Of a stretch of DNA of 64,000 nt, positions 1 to 11,117 are shown in pieces. Within the stretch, counting starts at the first letter, position 1. Every line of letters begins with the position of its first letter. The notes beneath the pieces were generated by a model that saw only the letters and a list, made by a program, of their open reading frames with translations, was not told the origin of the DNA and did not search any database. The translations under genes were made by a program, and so were the position numbers. Location: contig JAEOAD010000029.1 in assembly GCA_036365145.1 (NCBI GenBank), positions 21,251,001 to 21,315,000 on the forward strand, written 5' to 3'. This DNA is from Orientallactaga sibirica. Its lineage: Eukaryota; Chordata; Mammalia; Rodentia; Dipodidae.

Positions 1-518
1 TAGCTATCTGAACTTTCAGAAATGTGTTTTTCTGAGAGCGTTGATAAAATAGTGGGAAGAGCTTGTTATGTATTAATATGTAGGTTATATATGAAAAATA
101 CATAAAATGAAAAATTAGAAACTGGGAGTATTATGTTTTTAAGGCTCTAGAACTTTGGTAGTTTTCACTAGAAATATATTAAGGAGACATTGGTTAGCAC
201 ATTATTATTAAGATTGAATACTGACACTCTACTACGTACTATCTGGATGGCTTTACTTAGTGGAAAGCCCATAATCTCCCTAATTATCATGTTTCTCCTG
301 ATATTATAACACCTATATAACAAGTTTCCATGTGACAATGTATGTCTTAATACAAGGTGTAGCATGTAGGAGTCACTTTGTTAACCATAGCCATTGACCT
401 GGGAATCTATACTTCACATTCACAGGACAATGTAACATAATCAAAACGTTGTTTTCTAAGGTGGGGGGGGGGATATACACATCAATTCCTAATTTAACCA
501 GATAAGATTATGTAATTT

Positions 519-550
<32 letters not shown>

Positions 551-740
551 TTTTGCATTGGTGAGTTTAGCACATAACTGAATCTTTTCACATTGGATCT
601 CTCAGAAGACTTTGGATAGTAACTTGAGTATAATGTCTCTTTGATATATACTAGAAAAGATGACAATAAACACAAGACAGTAGATTTGAATTCTGCCCAA
701 CTCAATACACAATTACATAATTTTTTACTTTTGTAATTAA
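1..740. other. Unique AT-rich intergenic sequence
   Basis: I recognise no gene or interspersed repeat here. A short G run lies near 463-472 and a (TTTTG)n tract at 516-554. The open frames are short and unlike any protein I know. Confidence 0.5.
516..554. repeat. (TTTTG)n simple repeat
   Basis: Four to five consecutive TTTTG units followed by a T run. It could be the reversed A-rich tail of a decayed SINE, but no SINE body is visible beside it. Confidence 0.8.
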
Positions 741-753
741 AACCTCAAAATAT

Positions 754-999
754 GGGCTGGAGAGATGGCTTAGCAGTAAAGCACTTGCCTCTGAAGCCTA
801 AGGACCCTGGTTAAAGGCTCAATTCCCCAGTACCCATGTTAGCCAAATGCACAAGGTGGTGCATGCATCTGGAGTTCCTTTGCAGTGGCTGGAGGCTCTG
901 GTGCACCCATTCGCTCTCCCTCTCTCTCTCTCTGCTTCTTTCTCTCTCTGTCTGTCATTCTCAAATAAATAAACAAAAATAAACAAACATTTTTTAAAA
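754..999 (+). mobile_element. tRNA-derived SINE (DIP-like, B2 superfamily)
   Basis: It begins GGGCTGGAGAGATGGCTTAG, the RNA polymerase III A-box region of the window's commonest SINE. It continues through AAGCCTAAGGACCC and the CATCTGGAGTTC body to a CT-rich stretch and an A-rich tail. A near-perfect target duplication flanks it: AACCTCAAAATA at 741-752 and AACTCAAAATA at 1000-1010. The family name is from memory; the tRNA-derived structure is visible. Confidence 0.88.
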
Positions 1000-1011
1000 A
1001 ACTCAAAATAA

Positions 1012-1207
1012 TCCAGGCATGGTGGTGCACACCTTTAATCCTAGCATTCTGGAGGCAAAGGTAGGAGGATTGCCATGAGTTCGAGGCCACCCTGAGACTA
1101 CATAGCAAATTCCAGGTCAGCCTGGGCTAGAGTGAGACCCTACCTTGAAAAACCAAAAAATGAAAAAACAAACAAAACAAAACAAAACAAAACAAAACAA
1201 AACAAAA
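1012..1207 (+). mobile_element. B1-type SINE (7SL-derived) with (AAAAC)n tail
   Basis: It shows the 7SL-derived motifs GGTGGTGCACACCTTTAATC, GAGTTCGAGGCCACCCTGAG and GTGAGACCCTACCT, followed by a long AAAAC-repeat tail. The copy AACTCAAAATA follows it at 1208-1218 and the same word precedes it at 1000-1010, so it landed in the target duplicated by the preceding SINE. Confidence 0.92.
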
Positions 1208-1218
1208 AACTCAAAATA

Positions 1219-1516
1219 GATCCAATCTCCTGTGAAATAATGCAGTGTGAGTATTTAAGGTTTCTTTAAGGGCATCCTGAAGATTTAATTTAGGTACTAT
1301 TGATAAATGTAATTCCCATTTTCTGACTGACAGAAATATGACTTTAGGTTGTTGCTTTATCTCTCAAATAATAAGGAGCAAGAAAGTTCACAAAATATTC
1401 ATTACATTGAGAAGAAAAATTCATCTTATTCCAAATTAGCATATTTACTCTTCATAAGAACATAGAAATCCCCATGGTGACCTCTGGAGACCAGGGAATG
1501 TAATTGTTACAGAAGA
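1219..1516. other. Unique intergenic sequence
   Basis: Nothing recognised on either strand. Confidence 0.4.
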
Positions 1517-1690
1517 GACTCTCAAGCTCAACTGTACACCAGAATCATCTAAAGGACTTATTACAAACAGATGATTGCTGGACCTCACTCCTAGGGTTCT
1601 GATTCTGTATTCTTGAATGTGATTTTTGTATTTCTAACAAATTCTCATATATGCTGATACTGCTGACCCAGGGACCTCATTTTGAAAATA
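1517..1690 (+). mobile_element. MER5A-like hAT-Charlie DNA transposon remnant
   Basis: The order of words CTCAAGCTCAACTGTACACC, AGAATCATCTAAAGGACTT, GATTGCTGGACCTCACTCC, TTTCTAACAAATTCTC, GATACTGCTGACCCAGGGAC matches the MER5A non-autonomous hAT element of mammals along its length, with many substitutions. It is an old, immobile copy shared by placental mammals. Confidence 0.85.
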
Positions 1691-2855
1691 TCAACATTCT
1701 CTGGAAGAAATTTTCTCAGCTGTTCAGGGTATATCTTTCACAAGAATTATCTCTTCACCAATCAACAGAGTTTAGGTTTTAATAAAAAATTTATCTCTAC
1801 ATATTTGTGAGCATTCCTGACCACTCGTCATATTATCTCATTTTCCTTCTCTCTTGCAAAGCATCTCTCAGTCCTGTGTTTATCTCTACATAACTGATAC
1901 TCAAGTTTCCATTTCCAATGTCTCTATCTCTCTGGAAATCTAAATCTATAATTCCACATGTTCTTCAGACTCAATAAGAATTTGTGGAACAATTGAATAA
2001 ATGGATGAATAAACAGATATGAAACACTCCTAGTGTGAGAGAAACTGGATGTTTCTACAGCTGAAGTATTTTTGACTATGCATTCCTGTTCCTAATGCAA
2101 ATTAATTGTCCAAATACTTTGTAATTCTGTATGATATTTTATGGAAATGAGGATAAGAGAAAAGAGGCAGGCAAGAATGAAGCTGAGCTGAAATTGCTGC
2201 AATTGTGTAGAAGATTTGTGAAACAAACAGGTCTGTGACATTGAAAACTTGCCACAGTGGGATGTGAATAAGCCTGGATAAGCTCTTACTGGTCTATACA
2301 CCTTTTACTGACAATAACCTTGATCAGCTTAATTGCCAATATTAGCTACAAAACCACGCACTTTGAAGCATTTTTTTTCAAAGTTCTGTTACTTCTAAAA
2401 TTCTTTCTAAGTTTAAAAAGTCTTAAAGCTCAGCTTATGCCTATGGTGAACAGTGTCAAGCTACATGAGTTTGGGATTAAAAACAGGCCTAAATTCATTA
2501 AGAAACATTTACATTCAAACATGTTTTAAGCTATTTGTGATTCTGCTTGTCTAGGAATACTGAGAACCAACTATAGTTCCTAGAGACTGGGTGTTAGCTG
2601 TACATGATGCCCTATAGTAATAATATGAATTATTCAAAATGTGAAGCACTTTTATCATGTCTGCATGATATTACAGGATAGTCCAAAAGAAGAAAGATAA
2701 GAATTGCATTCAACTTCTCAAATGACAGAACAGTAACTTCTGAAAATCCACCTTCCATAACATTTTGAATGTCAGCAAAAATAAGATAAACTTTTTAACA
2801 GAAGAGAGAGAGAAAGAGAGCATAGGCCAGAGAACAACCTTGGGTTTCATTCCTC
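1691..2855. other. Unique intergenic sequence
   Basis: No repeat or gene recognised apart from a short GA-rich run near 2804-2820. Two 69-codon open frames (2092-2301 minus and 2320-2529 plus) show no recognisable domain. Confidence 0.4.
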
Positions 2856-2868
2856 AAGAATACTGTCT

Positions 2869-3160
2869 CCCCACAGAGGCTCCCAAAACCTCATCACTGA
2901 AGTAGAAATAAAATGACCCCAATGTGGCTCAGGGAAATTCGTGGAAGAGGGGGTGGAAAGAATGTTAGAGCCACAAGTTGGACATTATGCACAGAGACTT
3001 GGCCTATCCCCCATAACTCTTGACTACCCCCACAATGCACTATCCACATTCACCATTGATGAGGGTCCCTATGGAAGAGGGAGGACAGGGAGGAGGATAA
3101 TGGAGTCACCATTATGAATATAAAATTAGAATAATATAAATAAAAATAAATTATTTAAAA
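2869..3160 (+). mobile_element. 5'-truncated L1: 3' UTR end only
   Basis: It carries the last ~290 bp of the L1 3' UTR seen in longer form at 42616-44089, from the CAGAGGCTCCCAAAACCTC word through GATGAGGGTCCC to an AT-rich end. A perfect 13-bp target duplication AAGAATACTGTCT flanks it at 2856-2868 and 3161-3173. This is a textbook target-primed insertion. Confidence 0.93.
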
Positions 3161-3214
3161 AAGAATACTGTCTACCATTTTTGAAGAAATAGTCTCTTAT
3201 TGGCTTGGAGATTT

Positions 3215-3375
3215 CTAATTAGGCTAGACTGGACAGTGAGGTACAGACTTCCTGTCTGCCCCTTTAGCACTAGCATTACAGACATGCACACATGTTTATG
3301 TGGATACTGAGGTTCTAACTCAGGTCTTCATTCATGCAAGGCTTTAACATTTTAACAATTCAGCTATTGCCTCAG
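3215..3375 (-). mobile_element. Degraded B3-like SINE
   Basis: Fragments of the B2-superfamily B3 element in antisense: GGCTAGACTGGACAGTGAG, CTAGCATTACAGACATGCAC and GAGGTTCTAACTCAGGTCTTC. It is highly diverged and shortened. Confidence 0.55.
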
Positions 3376-3861
3376 AAAAGAGGGAATAAACTTTTTTTCT
3401 ATAATTTTGGAAGTTAAATTATTCAAAGAATGCTTATTTCAGCTGGAATCACAGTTTCACATGCCCAAATTTCACCTCGTTTTTGTTAACTGCAGTGCCC
3501 TGGACAGTGAGCATTCTTGTAATAATAGGAGTCTAGGAGCCACTCAAGGAGGCAGGATTTATTTAAAGTCCAACAAACACCTTATTCTCCAATACCTGTC
3601 ACTATTAATCTCATGAAAGGTCAAGGTGTGCCTTTATTTCACCTGGTTTGGCTTCAACTGTACACAGACATAAAAGCAGGTCATTGATAGAAAAAAAAAA
3701 AAAAAAACAATTAGTCATGGTTGCTTAACTTTATAGCACTACTAATTGAAGGATAAAAGAATATTCACAAAACTTTTGAAAACACTGAAAAAGAATGTGT
3801 TCACATGGAGTTATGAAAGACTTTGATGTGTTTGTGATAATTCAGATTCAGGGTACATATG
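3376..3861. other. Unique sequence beside the L1 breakpoint
   Basis: Nothing recognised apart from an A18 run near 3691-3708. No L1 3' UTR or poly(T) lies at the adjoining L1 break. Confidence 0.4.
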
Positions 3862-5332
3862 CAGAAAAATTGGTTTCAGTTCTTCAATGAAGGTTTGATA
3901 GAATTCATCTGAGAAGCCATCCGGTCCTGGGCTTTTCTTTTTGGAGAGGTTTTTTATTACATTTTCAATCTCCATGGATGTGATAGATTTGTTTATGAGA
4001 TTAATCTGCTCTGAGTTTAGTTTGGGTAGATTTTATGTGTCTAGGCATTCATCCATTTCTTCCAGATTATTTAATTTTGTGAAGTAGAAGTTTTGGAAGT
4101 AGGCCCTGATGACCTTCCAATTTCATTGATGACTGTTGTGATCTCTCCATTTTCATTTCTGATTTTCTTTTACTTTGAGACTTCTCTTTTTTGCTTTATC
4201 AATTTGGCCAGGGGTTTGTCAATCTTATTTATTTTTTCAAAGAACCAGCTCTTTGTATATCAATTTTTAAAATTGTTTTCTTAGTTTCCAATTCATTAAT
4301 CTCTGCTCTAAATTGATTAGTTCTTTCTCTCTGAAGCTCTTTGGGTTGATTTCTTCTTGTTTTTCCAGTGCCTTTAGGTGGAGAGTCAAGCCATTTATTT
4401 GGGATCTCTCTGTCTTTGTAATTAAGGCATTTAGGACTATGAATTTCCCCCTTATGACTGCCTTGATTGTGTCCCATAAATTTTGGTTGGTTGTGTTTAC
4501 ATTATCATCCAATTCTAGGAATTTTACAATTTCTTTTTTGATTTCTTCCATGACCCATTCATTGTTTAAAAGTGTGTTGTTTAGTCTCCAGTAGCAGGTG
4601 GACTTCCTGATGTGTCTCTTGTTAATTTCTAGCTTTAAAGCATTATGATTTGACATGATGCAGGAAGGTACTTCAGTTTTCCTAACTTTATGAAGGAAGC
4701 TTTATGGCCTAGTATATGGTCAATTTTGGAGAAAGTTTCATGGGCTGCTGAGAAGAATGTGTATTCTGTAGCATTGGGGTAGAAAGCTCTGTAGATATCC
4801 ATTAGGTCTAGTTGGTCTATGGTGTTGTTGAGCTCGATTATTTTCCTGTTGATTTTCTTCTTGGATAATCTATGTATTTATAATAGTTGAGTATTGAAGT
4901 CTCCAACTATAATGGTGTTGGTGTTTATTTCTATTTTATTGTCAAGTAGATTTTGTTTTATAAACTGTGGTGCACCTGTGTTTGGCCATATATGTTTATG
5001 ATTGTGATGTGCTCGTGTTGGATCATTCCCTTGATGAGTAGGAAGTGGCCTTCTTTGTCCTTTTTGATTACTTTTGGTTTGAAGTCTATTTTTATCAGAT
5101 ATTAATATAGCTACCCCTGCTTGTTTTTTATTTCCATTTGTTTGGAATATCATTTTCCAAACTTTCACCCCAAGGAGGTGTCTATCTTTAGAGGTGAGGT
5201 GGGTTTCTTGAAGACAGCAGATAGAAGGGTCCAGTTTTTGATCCATCCTGATAATCTTTGTCTTTTGATGGGTGAGTTAAGATTATTAATATTTAAAGTT
5301 ATTACTGTGAGGGTTGAATTAATCCCTGCCAT
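3862..5332 (-). pseudogene. L1 ORF2 pseudogene (endonuclease plus start of RT)
   Basis: The intact protein nicks target DNA and reverse-transcribes L1 RNA. The start is placed at the minus-strand ATG at 5332, which opens MAGINSTLTVITLNINNLNS, the usual N-terminus of the ORF2 endonuclease. Further on, 4878-5246 in another frame gives CCLQETHLTSKDRHLL, with the catalytic Glu of the QETH motif, then GAPQFIKQ and VGDFNT. Near 3885-3960 the RT fingers motif KKKSPGPDGFSDEFYQ is readable. Frameshifts split it, and it ends before the FADD catalytic core, which is absent from the window. About 490 of roughly 1270 expected codons remain. Confidence 0.92.
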
Positions 5333-5400
5333 GATGGGGTGTTTTATGGGGTTTGGTGCTTTCTTGTATTTTGTACTATTTTGAGCCAGGTCTATTTTGG

Positions 5401-6515
5401 TTATTGTGATTTTGTTCTTATTGGCTCTTGAGATTGGTTATTTGACTGTTCTGTGTGGAGTATTCCCTCAAGTATTCTCTGTAGGTTTGGCTTTGTGTTC
5501 ATATAATCATAGAGTTAACTTTTTTCATGGAAAGTTTTTCTTTCACCATATATTAAGAGGGATACTTTTGCTGGGTAGAAGCCATAATTTTTCAGACTTT
5601 GAAGTGTTCCATTCCAGGCACGTCTGACTTTCAGGGTCTACACTGAGAAATCTGACATAATTCTGATGGAATTGCCTTTGTATGCTGTGAGTTGTTTCTC
5701 TCTTTCTGCTTTTAACATTCTCTTTGTTTTCATTGTTAAAAGTTTTAACTTTTCTTCTTGGGTCCTGTCTGGTGTTATGTGGGCTTCTTGTATCTTGATG
5801 TGCCTCTCTTTTTAAAATCTCTTAAGAGATTTTAAAAGTTTTCTTCAATAATTTTGTTGAATATGGTCTCTATGCCTATGGCCTGGATTTCCTCTTCTTC
5901 TGGTATACCCATGATCTGAATGTTTGGTCATTTTAGGGTCTCCCATATTTCCCTTGTATGCTGTTCACTTGATTTTTTTGAACCTAGCAACGTTTTTGGC
6001 CTCCCAATCAATTTCTTCTGTCTTGTCTGCCAGGTCAGAGGTTCTATCTTCCACATGAGTAACTGTTGGTGAGGGTTTCTAGAGAGATTTTCCTAAGTTC
6101 TGTTTGATTTTTGTTTTCTGTTGTGCTATTTGGCATTGTGTCCATCTCTTTTTTGAGGTATGATTTCAATTTGAGTTCTGACTTTCTTCATGCTTCCTGG
6201 AATTCCTTCTTGCATTTGATCAAGTCTTCATTAAGCTTAATCATCTGGTTGTTAAGATCTTCCATTTCTTGACTCACCTTCAATTTATTCATATCTCTTT
6301 GGAGGGTTCTAACATTTTCTTCAATCAAGTTAAGTCTACTGTCAAAAGCTGAACACTCTAGATGATTCTGCTCAATTTCATTGATATGATTGTTTGTTCT
6401 TTGATAATTTGCTTCCAGTTCAGCAATATTTTTTGATCAGGGTCTCATTGGTTGTGTTTTCATTTGGGGATTGAATTTCTGTTGATTTCTCTATGATTTC
6501 ACAGAAGGCATCCAT
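5401..6515 (-). pseudogene. L1 ORF1 pseudogene
   Basis: ORF1 encodes the RNA-binding trimeric chaperone of L1 particles. The minus-strand ATG at 6515 opens MDAFCEIIEKSTEIQSPNEN, which parallels the ORF1 start of the second L1 at 18779. The N-terminal half is coiled-coil-like. The central part has GIPEEEEIQAIGIETIFNKI, the usual RRM region. The C-terminal domain has YGFYPAKVSLL and GERKTFHEKS. The span of about 370 codons is normal for ORF1. Several stops and frameshifts break it, so no protein is made. It ends 68 bp before the ORF2 start. Confidence 0.88.
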
Positions 6516-6599
6516 TATACAACTAAGCATCCTTGGTGGAGATCTCTCAGTTTTCTAGCTTTCATTGGCTTTTTTGTGTTGTTGTCTACCCATTTTAGG

Positions 6600-7090
6600 A
6601 AGACTCTGTTTTATTGAGGAGGTAGCAAGTTTTTGTCCTTTACCTTGTGCACCCTATGATTCAGTTGAATGGGGATGTTGGTACCAAGTGGCCAGTCAGG
6701 ATACCAGAGCAAAAGGCCTGATTGCACAGCTCACACAGGGATTAGGCCTGCCCAAGCAAGGCACAATGGGACCTACCAGGGCCAGGGGACTGGGAGGAGC
6801 AAGGGAACAGAGATCTGATCTTCTTTACTCTGTGCTGTGCCCTCTAGCACACAGACTGGTGTAGGAAACTCAGACTGGGGTGTTAGGAGGAACCAGAAAA
6901 CAGGGGTCTGGCCTACTCACTCCAGACTGCTGCACCCACCTACACACTGTCTGTGAAAGGAAGTCAGACTTGTTGGGGGCGGGGGGTGGAAAGAGCATGG
7001 AAACAGAGGTCTGGCCTACTCACTCCAGACTGCTACACCGGCCCACACACTGTCCATGTAGGCAACCCAGACTGGGAAATTGGGACACAT
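6600..7090 (-). repeat. L1 5' UTR with tandem monomers (~100 bp)
   Basis: The block holds about three tandem copies of a ~95-103 bp unit. The clearest are the GTCTGGCCTACTCACTCCAG copies at 6906 and 7009, preceded by a diverged copy near 6812. It lies upstream of ORF1 on the minus strand, where rodent L1 lineages carry promoter monomers, and is more GC-rich than its surroundings. Promoter function is inferred from position. Confidence 0.78.
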
Positions 7091-7356
7091 TACATTTTCT
7101 TAATGCACTTCAAAATAGATTGACCATAGGCCATAATTTTAAAATGACTGAAATCTTTGATGTGTATTTGCTGGACAACAGCAAACTATAACTAGAAATC
7201 AGATAATCACAGAAGGGAATTTAGAAATTTTAAATGGGATGGGTATTATACAATGCATATTAAACATAAGTGAAATCATGAGAGAAATATTTAAATGCTT
7301 TGAGATGAATAAAAATAACACATATTTAAATGTTTATATTAAAACAGAATAAAGAA

Positions 7357-7675
7357 GGGCTAGAGAGATAGCTCAGTGATTAAAAGTGATTGTTGCACAA
7401 GCCTGATAACTAGAATTCAGATTATCAGAACCCATATAAATCGAGGCACAAATGGAGCATGTTTCTGCAATTCCTAATAGTCCTGAGACAAGGAAAGACA
7501 GAGTTAGGAGAATCCCAGAAATCACAGGACAGCTAGTTTTGTACTTTCAGTGGCAAACAAGTGATACCTTATCTAAACCAAGGTGGAAGGTGAGGACCAA
7601 CAGCCCTAGGTTTTATTATATGTGTGCACCCATACAAACACATATACATACACAGAAATAAACACACATACCCAC
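7357..7675 (+). mobile_element. B2-superfamily SINE (older, long form)
   Basis: It starts GGGCTAGAGAGATAGCTCAG, a tRNA-like A-box region, and ends in an ACACA/CATACA-rich tail. The central words AAACCAAGGTGGAAGGTGAG and CCTTATCTAAAC fit B3-like elements. No clean TSD is visible. Confidence 0.7.
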
Positions 7676-7860
7676 AAAAGAAGAGGGATATAAAATAAAT
7701 GTGGAATATTCCAATTCATGGAGGAAAAGACACATAAGTTTAACTAAATCAATCAAGATAAAACATGATGAAAAGTATATAAATAATGAGTTATGTGTGG
7801 ATATATTTATGGAAAATGTCTTCATAAAAGATTCATTCAAATTCATTAAAATTGAATATT

Positions 7861-8170
7861 GGGGAGATAGAAAGATATGAATATGGATAATATACTTGCT
7901 GCACAAACATGAGGACCTCATTTGGGATCCATATAAACCATGTAAAATTATTCTACATATCTTTAATATCAACACTGGGGAAGCAGAAACAGGGAATCCA
8001 TAGAGCTTGGTTACTTACTAGTCTAGTTGAATTGGTGTGCTCAAATTTAGCAAGAGACCCTATCCCAATAAATAAGGTGAGTAACAATTGAGAAAGACAC
8101 CCTACATTTACCTCTGGGCTCCAAATGCATGCACTCCAAACACACATACACAAGCACAAAAAAAAGAGAC
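7861..8170 (+). mobile_element. B3-like SINE
   Basis: Recognisable B3 order: GGGAGATAGAAAGATATG head, GCACAAACATGAGGACCTC, TAGTCTAGTTGAATTGGTG, AGCAAGAGACCCTATC, GAAAGACACCCTACATTTA, and a CACACATACA tail. It is strongly diverged and therefore old. Confidence 0.78.
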
Positions 8171-8326
8171 TACTGTTGAAGGTCAAATTTTATTGATTGT
8201 ATTACATCAAAATTTAGAATTTTCATTAAACAAATTACAACCAAAGATGAATATATTTAATATGAGACAGAAATATATGTGAAAATAATTGGGAAGATAA
8301 TCATATATTCTGAAGAAGAAAAGATT

Positions 8327-8655
8327 GGGTCTGGAGAAATTGTTTAATCAGTACAGTGCTTTACCTAACAATCATGATACTGGAGTTTGGGTCCTTAGGA
8401 ACCACATAAAAGCCAAGTGCAGCATCACACACCTGTAATCCTAGCACGGGAAAAGTGAAGACAGGAGATCCCTGGGCCTAACTGGCTAGCGAGTCTAGCC
8501 TGCTTCAATACAATATAAATAACAGAAATAATACAATAATGTGTACCTCTACATGTATACATGTGTACACATACATACAGGCATATATATATACACACAC
8601 ACACCATACACACATACACACACACACATACACATGCATGCAACACACACTTACA
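8327..8655 (+). mobile_element. B3-like SINE with (CA)n tail
   Basis: The head is GGGTCTGGAGAAATTGTTTA, followed by CACACCTGTAATCCTAGCAC, GACAGGAGATCCCTGGGCC and CTGGCTAGCGAGTCTAGCC. A CA/TA-rich microsatellite from about 8560 has replaced its 3' part. Confidence 0.78.
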
Positions 8656-8679
8656 CATGTTTTAAAAAAGAGAGAGGGA

Positions 8680-9010
8680 GGGCTAGAGAGATTGCTCAGT
8701 GGTTAAGAGCACTTCCTGTGCAAGAATGAGGGCCTGAGGAGACCTGAAAGACTCCTGGATTTCAATCCCCAAGACCCACAGAAAAGCAGATGGGTGTGGC
8801 ATCTGTAATCTCAATCCTGTAGTAGAACAGGCATTCAATAGGTTAGTTGTAGGATCAGTTAGAGACACTACAATGGGCAGATGAGCAATGCAGTTGGACA
8901 TCTGATGTTCCTCTCTGACCTCCACGTGCATGTACACTACCACAGGCAAGTGCAGAGGTCCCAGCATGGACACATACACATGTATATATACCCCTCCCCC
9001 ATACACACAA
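8680..9010 (+). mobile_element. B2/B3-superfamily SINE
   Basis: The head is GGGCTAGAGAGATTGCTCAG, with a B-box-like TTCAATCCCCAAGACCC, then CTCTCTGACCTCCACGTGCA near the end and a CACATACACA tail. It is the fourth same-strand element of this type in 1.7 kb. Confidence 0.75.
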
Positions 9011-9519
9011 GCAAAAACAGAGTGACTTCTTGCCTACCTTGAAAAAGTATTTAAAAGTCCATATATGCTCATGAGTTATCTTTATGCAAAGGTAGAAGAA
9101 ATAATTACTTGTATGATTGTTTACCATAATTATTAAAATAATATAGTGAGTAATAAAGGGGATAAAAATCATTCTAGAGTTTAAGGATATGAATTTTAAA
9201 TTAATTGAGGAAATATTAGAGCCATTTACCATGTTAGAGGAGTGAATAGATGATTTGTGTGAAAAACTCAACTTTGTTTGATACAAAGGGTACAGTATAA
9301 TACCGTAAGGGAACTGAAAATATTATTTTTATTGTAAAGGAAAATTATAGCTTAAAATATATGCAAATGAAGAATTTCACAAACTTCAAATTGTTAATTA
9401 GTTGGTATACTGGCAAAGATGACTGGGATAATCTATAGCAGGACAACTACTAGATGAGGCAAACATAGGATTGCAGACAAGAAAGAGGCCTAGGGTTAAA
9501 TTATGGCAATATTCTTTGG

Positions 9520-9660
9520 AAAACAAATAGATAGGTACATGATAGATATATAGTTACATGATAGATTATTATGGTTAGATAATGATAATAGATTTGTACA
9601 ATAGAAGTGATAGAAGATTGACTGATGGATGGATGACAGATAGATATGATAGACCATTTA
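9520..9660. repeat. Degenerate (GATA)n microsatellite
   Basis: Scattered GATAGATA, GATGGATG and ATGATAGAT words form an imperfect tetranucleotide tract. Confidence 0.65.
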
Positions 9661-10582
9661 TCTTTTGTCTATGAGACTATCAAGTGGCAGTGTGAATATG
9701 ACAATTCCTAAAGAATTCTAGAATATGGTTTTTCTGTCTGTCTTGAGTATGAAGGATCCTATGCTTTGTGGTTTAGTATACTTAGACACAAACTTTGTTC
9801 CTTAACAGTGGAAATAGTGCTAAGCTATGGCTTAGAGCAGCCTCTTGCCAGACTTGAAGCACTAAGCCAGCTTGCAAGCATTGGAAATCATGGCTTCCAA
9901 TGTCTAAAATGTATCTAGCCATATCAACAGAGATCCCTTTTTCTTTCATCTAAGTACTTGGATTGCTAGCACTAAATTGAGGTCACCACCTCTAGTCTAC
10001 ATTGCTACTTAGATTCTTACTCCTTTCTCTTTTTTTTTTTTCCTGAAGAATGTCACTTATTCACAGTCACTCTAAAGGCAGTGTGCCATCCAAAAGTCTT
10101 GCCTTACTTTTTTCATGAATATAGGTAGAAAGAGGTTCCAATGCATACTGACCACATCAAAAGCAGAGCTCAAGTGACTAACAACAGCAATCAAGTTCTC
10201 CGGTTTTCATCAACTTTGGTTGATAATGAGAATGTGGACCTAGGTTGATCAATGTACATGCTATCTTTGTTTACACCAGCAGATATGGATTTTTTGGTTC
10301 TCCGTAATCAACTGCAAACTGGTATTTGCATTCACTAAGCCAACTTCAATGATCTTGAACTTATTAAAATTGTTCCTGAGTTCTTTTACTGATGTTATTT
10401 CAGTTTTTGGATCTGTTATTTTGCAGAATTTATTTTTATGGGTCTTATGCATATGGACTTCCAAAAGAAGTTGAGAGGTGGTATGACAAGAGCTGCCAAC
10501 TAGAACTATTTTAAACTAGAGCTGAAGTGTTTGAAAATGTGGTCCATGAGCTCAGTGAAGATGTCAGTTCTAGAGGTATCAA

Positions 10583-10618
10583 TACACACACACACGCACA
10601 CACACACACACACACACA
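10583..10618. repeat. (CA)n microsatellite
   Basis: About 17 CA units with one CG interruption. Confidence 0.95.
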
Positions 10619-10997
10619 AACCTTTAAATATTGTAGCAGAGAGAATTATAAGATAATTTGTTATTCTCATTCCTATGAGACCCCTCATATGAGTATGGGC
10701 ATGGTCTCTTATTTGTGCCTATTTCTTGCCCCACCTCAAGATTTCATTTTTAAAAACAGTATTATTTACATATCATGCATATATCACACAATTCCCACCT
10801 TTAAGTTTAAAGTATATGATCCAATGATTTTAGAATATTCACAGATTTTAATGTGCTTCTATCAGTAAAATATGATGAAGATGAATTTTATGGATTAAAT
10901 TAAGATTCCTAGTCATTTGACCTCAAGTTACTAAAAAATAAAAATTATTCTATATGGAGCTGACTTAATTTGGACTTTTGTCAAAGAGTTTACACTG

Positions 10998-11080
10998 GAA
11001 TGCTGTGGGTATACACAGTGGTTCTGCTCTCACCTTGCATGTATGAGGCCCTTCACTTTAACCCCAAACACCACCAACAT
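10998..11080 (+). mobile_element. ID-like SINE remnant
   Basis: CTGTGGGTATACACAGTGG, CTTGCATGTATGAGGCCC and TTTAACCCCAAACACCAC follow the ID (tRNA-Ala-like) order with an A-rich end. It is diverged and about 80 bp, the usual ID length. Confidence 0.5.
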
Positions 11081-11117
11081 AAATACAATAAATACACTCT
11101 AAAGGTGACAAAATAAA

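Larger units (their letters stand above)
3862..7090 (-). mobile_element. L1 retrotransposon lacking its 3' half
   Basis: Reading the minus strand from 7090: repeated 5' monomers, a leader, an ORF1 relic, a short spacer, then an ORF2 relic with endonuclease and the start of reverse transcriptase. Homology stops near 3862 within the reverse transcriptase, with no 3' UTR and no poly(A). Most defective L1 copies are truncated at the 5' end, so retention of the 5' end with loss of the 3' end is unusual and implies a later deletion or rearrangement. No target duplication was found. The many frameshifts and stops mean it is dead. Confidence 0.93.
9011..10997. other. Unique sequence with GATA-rich and CA repeats
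   Basis: No gene is recognised. A degenerate GATA/GATTA-rich tract covers about 9520-9660 and a (CA)n tract lies at 10583-10618. The remaining sequence shows no family I recognise. Confidence 0.4.

Noticed and set aside
2869..7090. A twin-primed (inverted) L1 joining the 3' end at 2869-3160 with the antisense L1 at 3862
   Set aside because: The first piece has its own perfect 13-bp TSD on both sides, and ~690 bp of unrelated sequence separates the two.
8855..9286. 143-codon minus-strand ORF
   Set aside because: It runs through the end of a B2/B3 SINE and its flank and matches nothing known.
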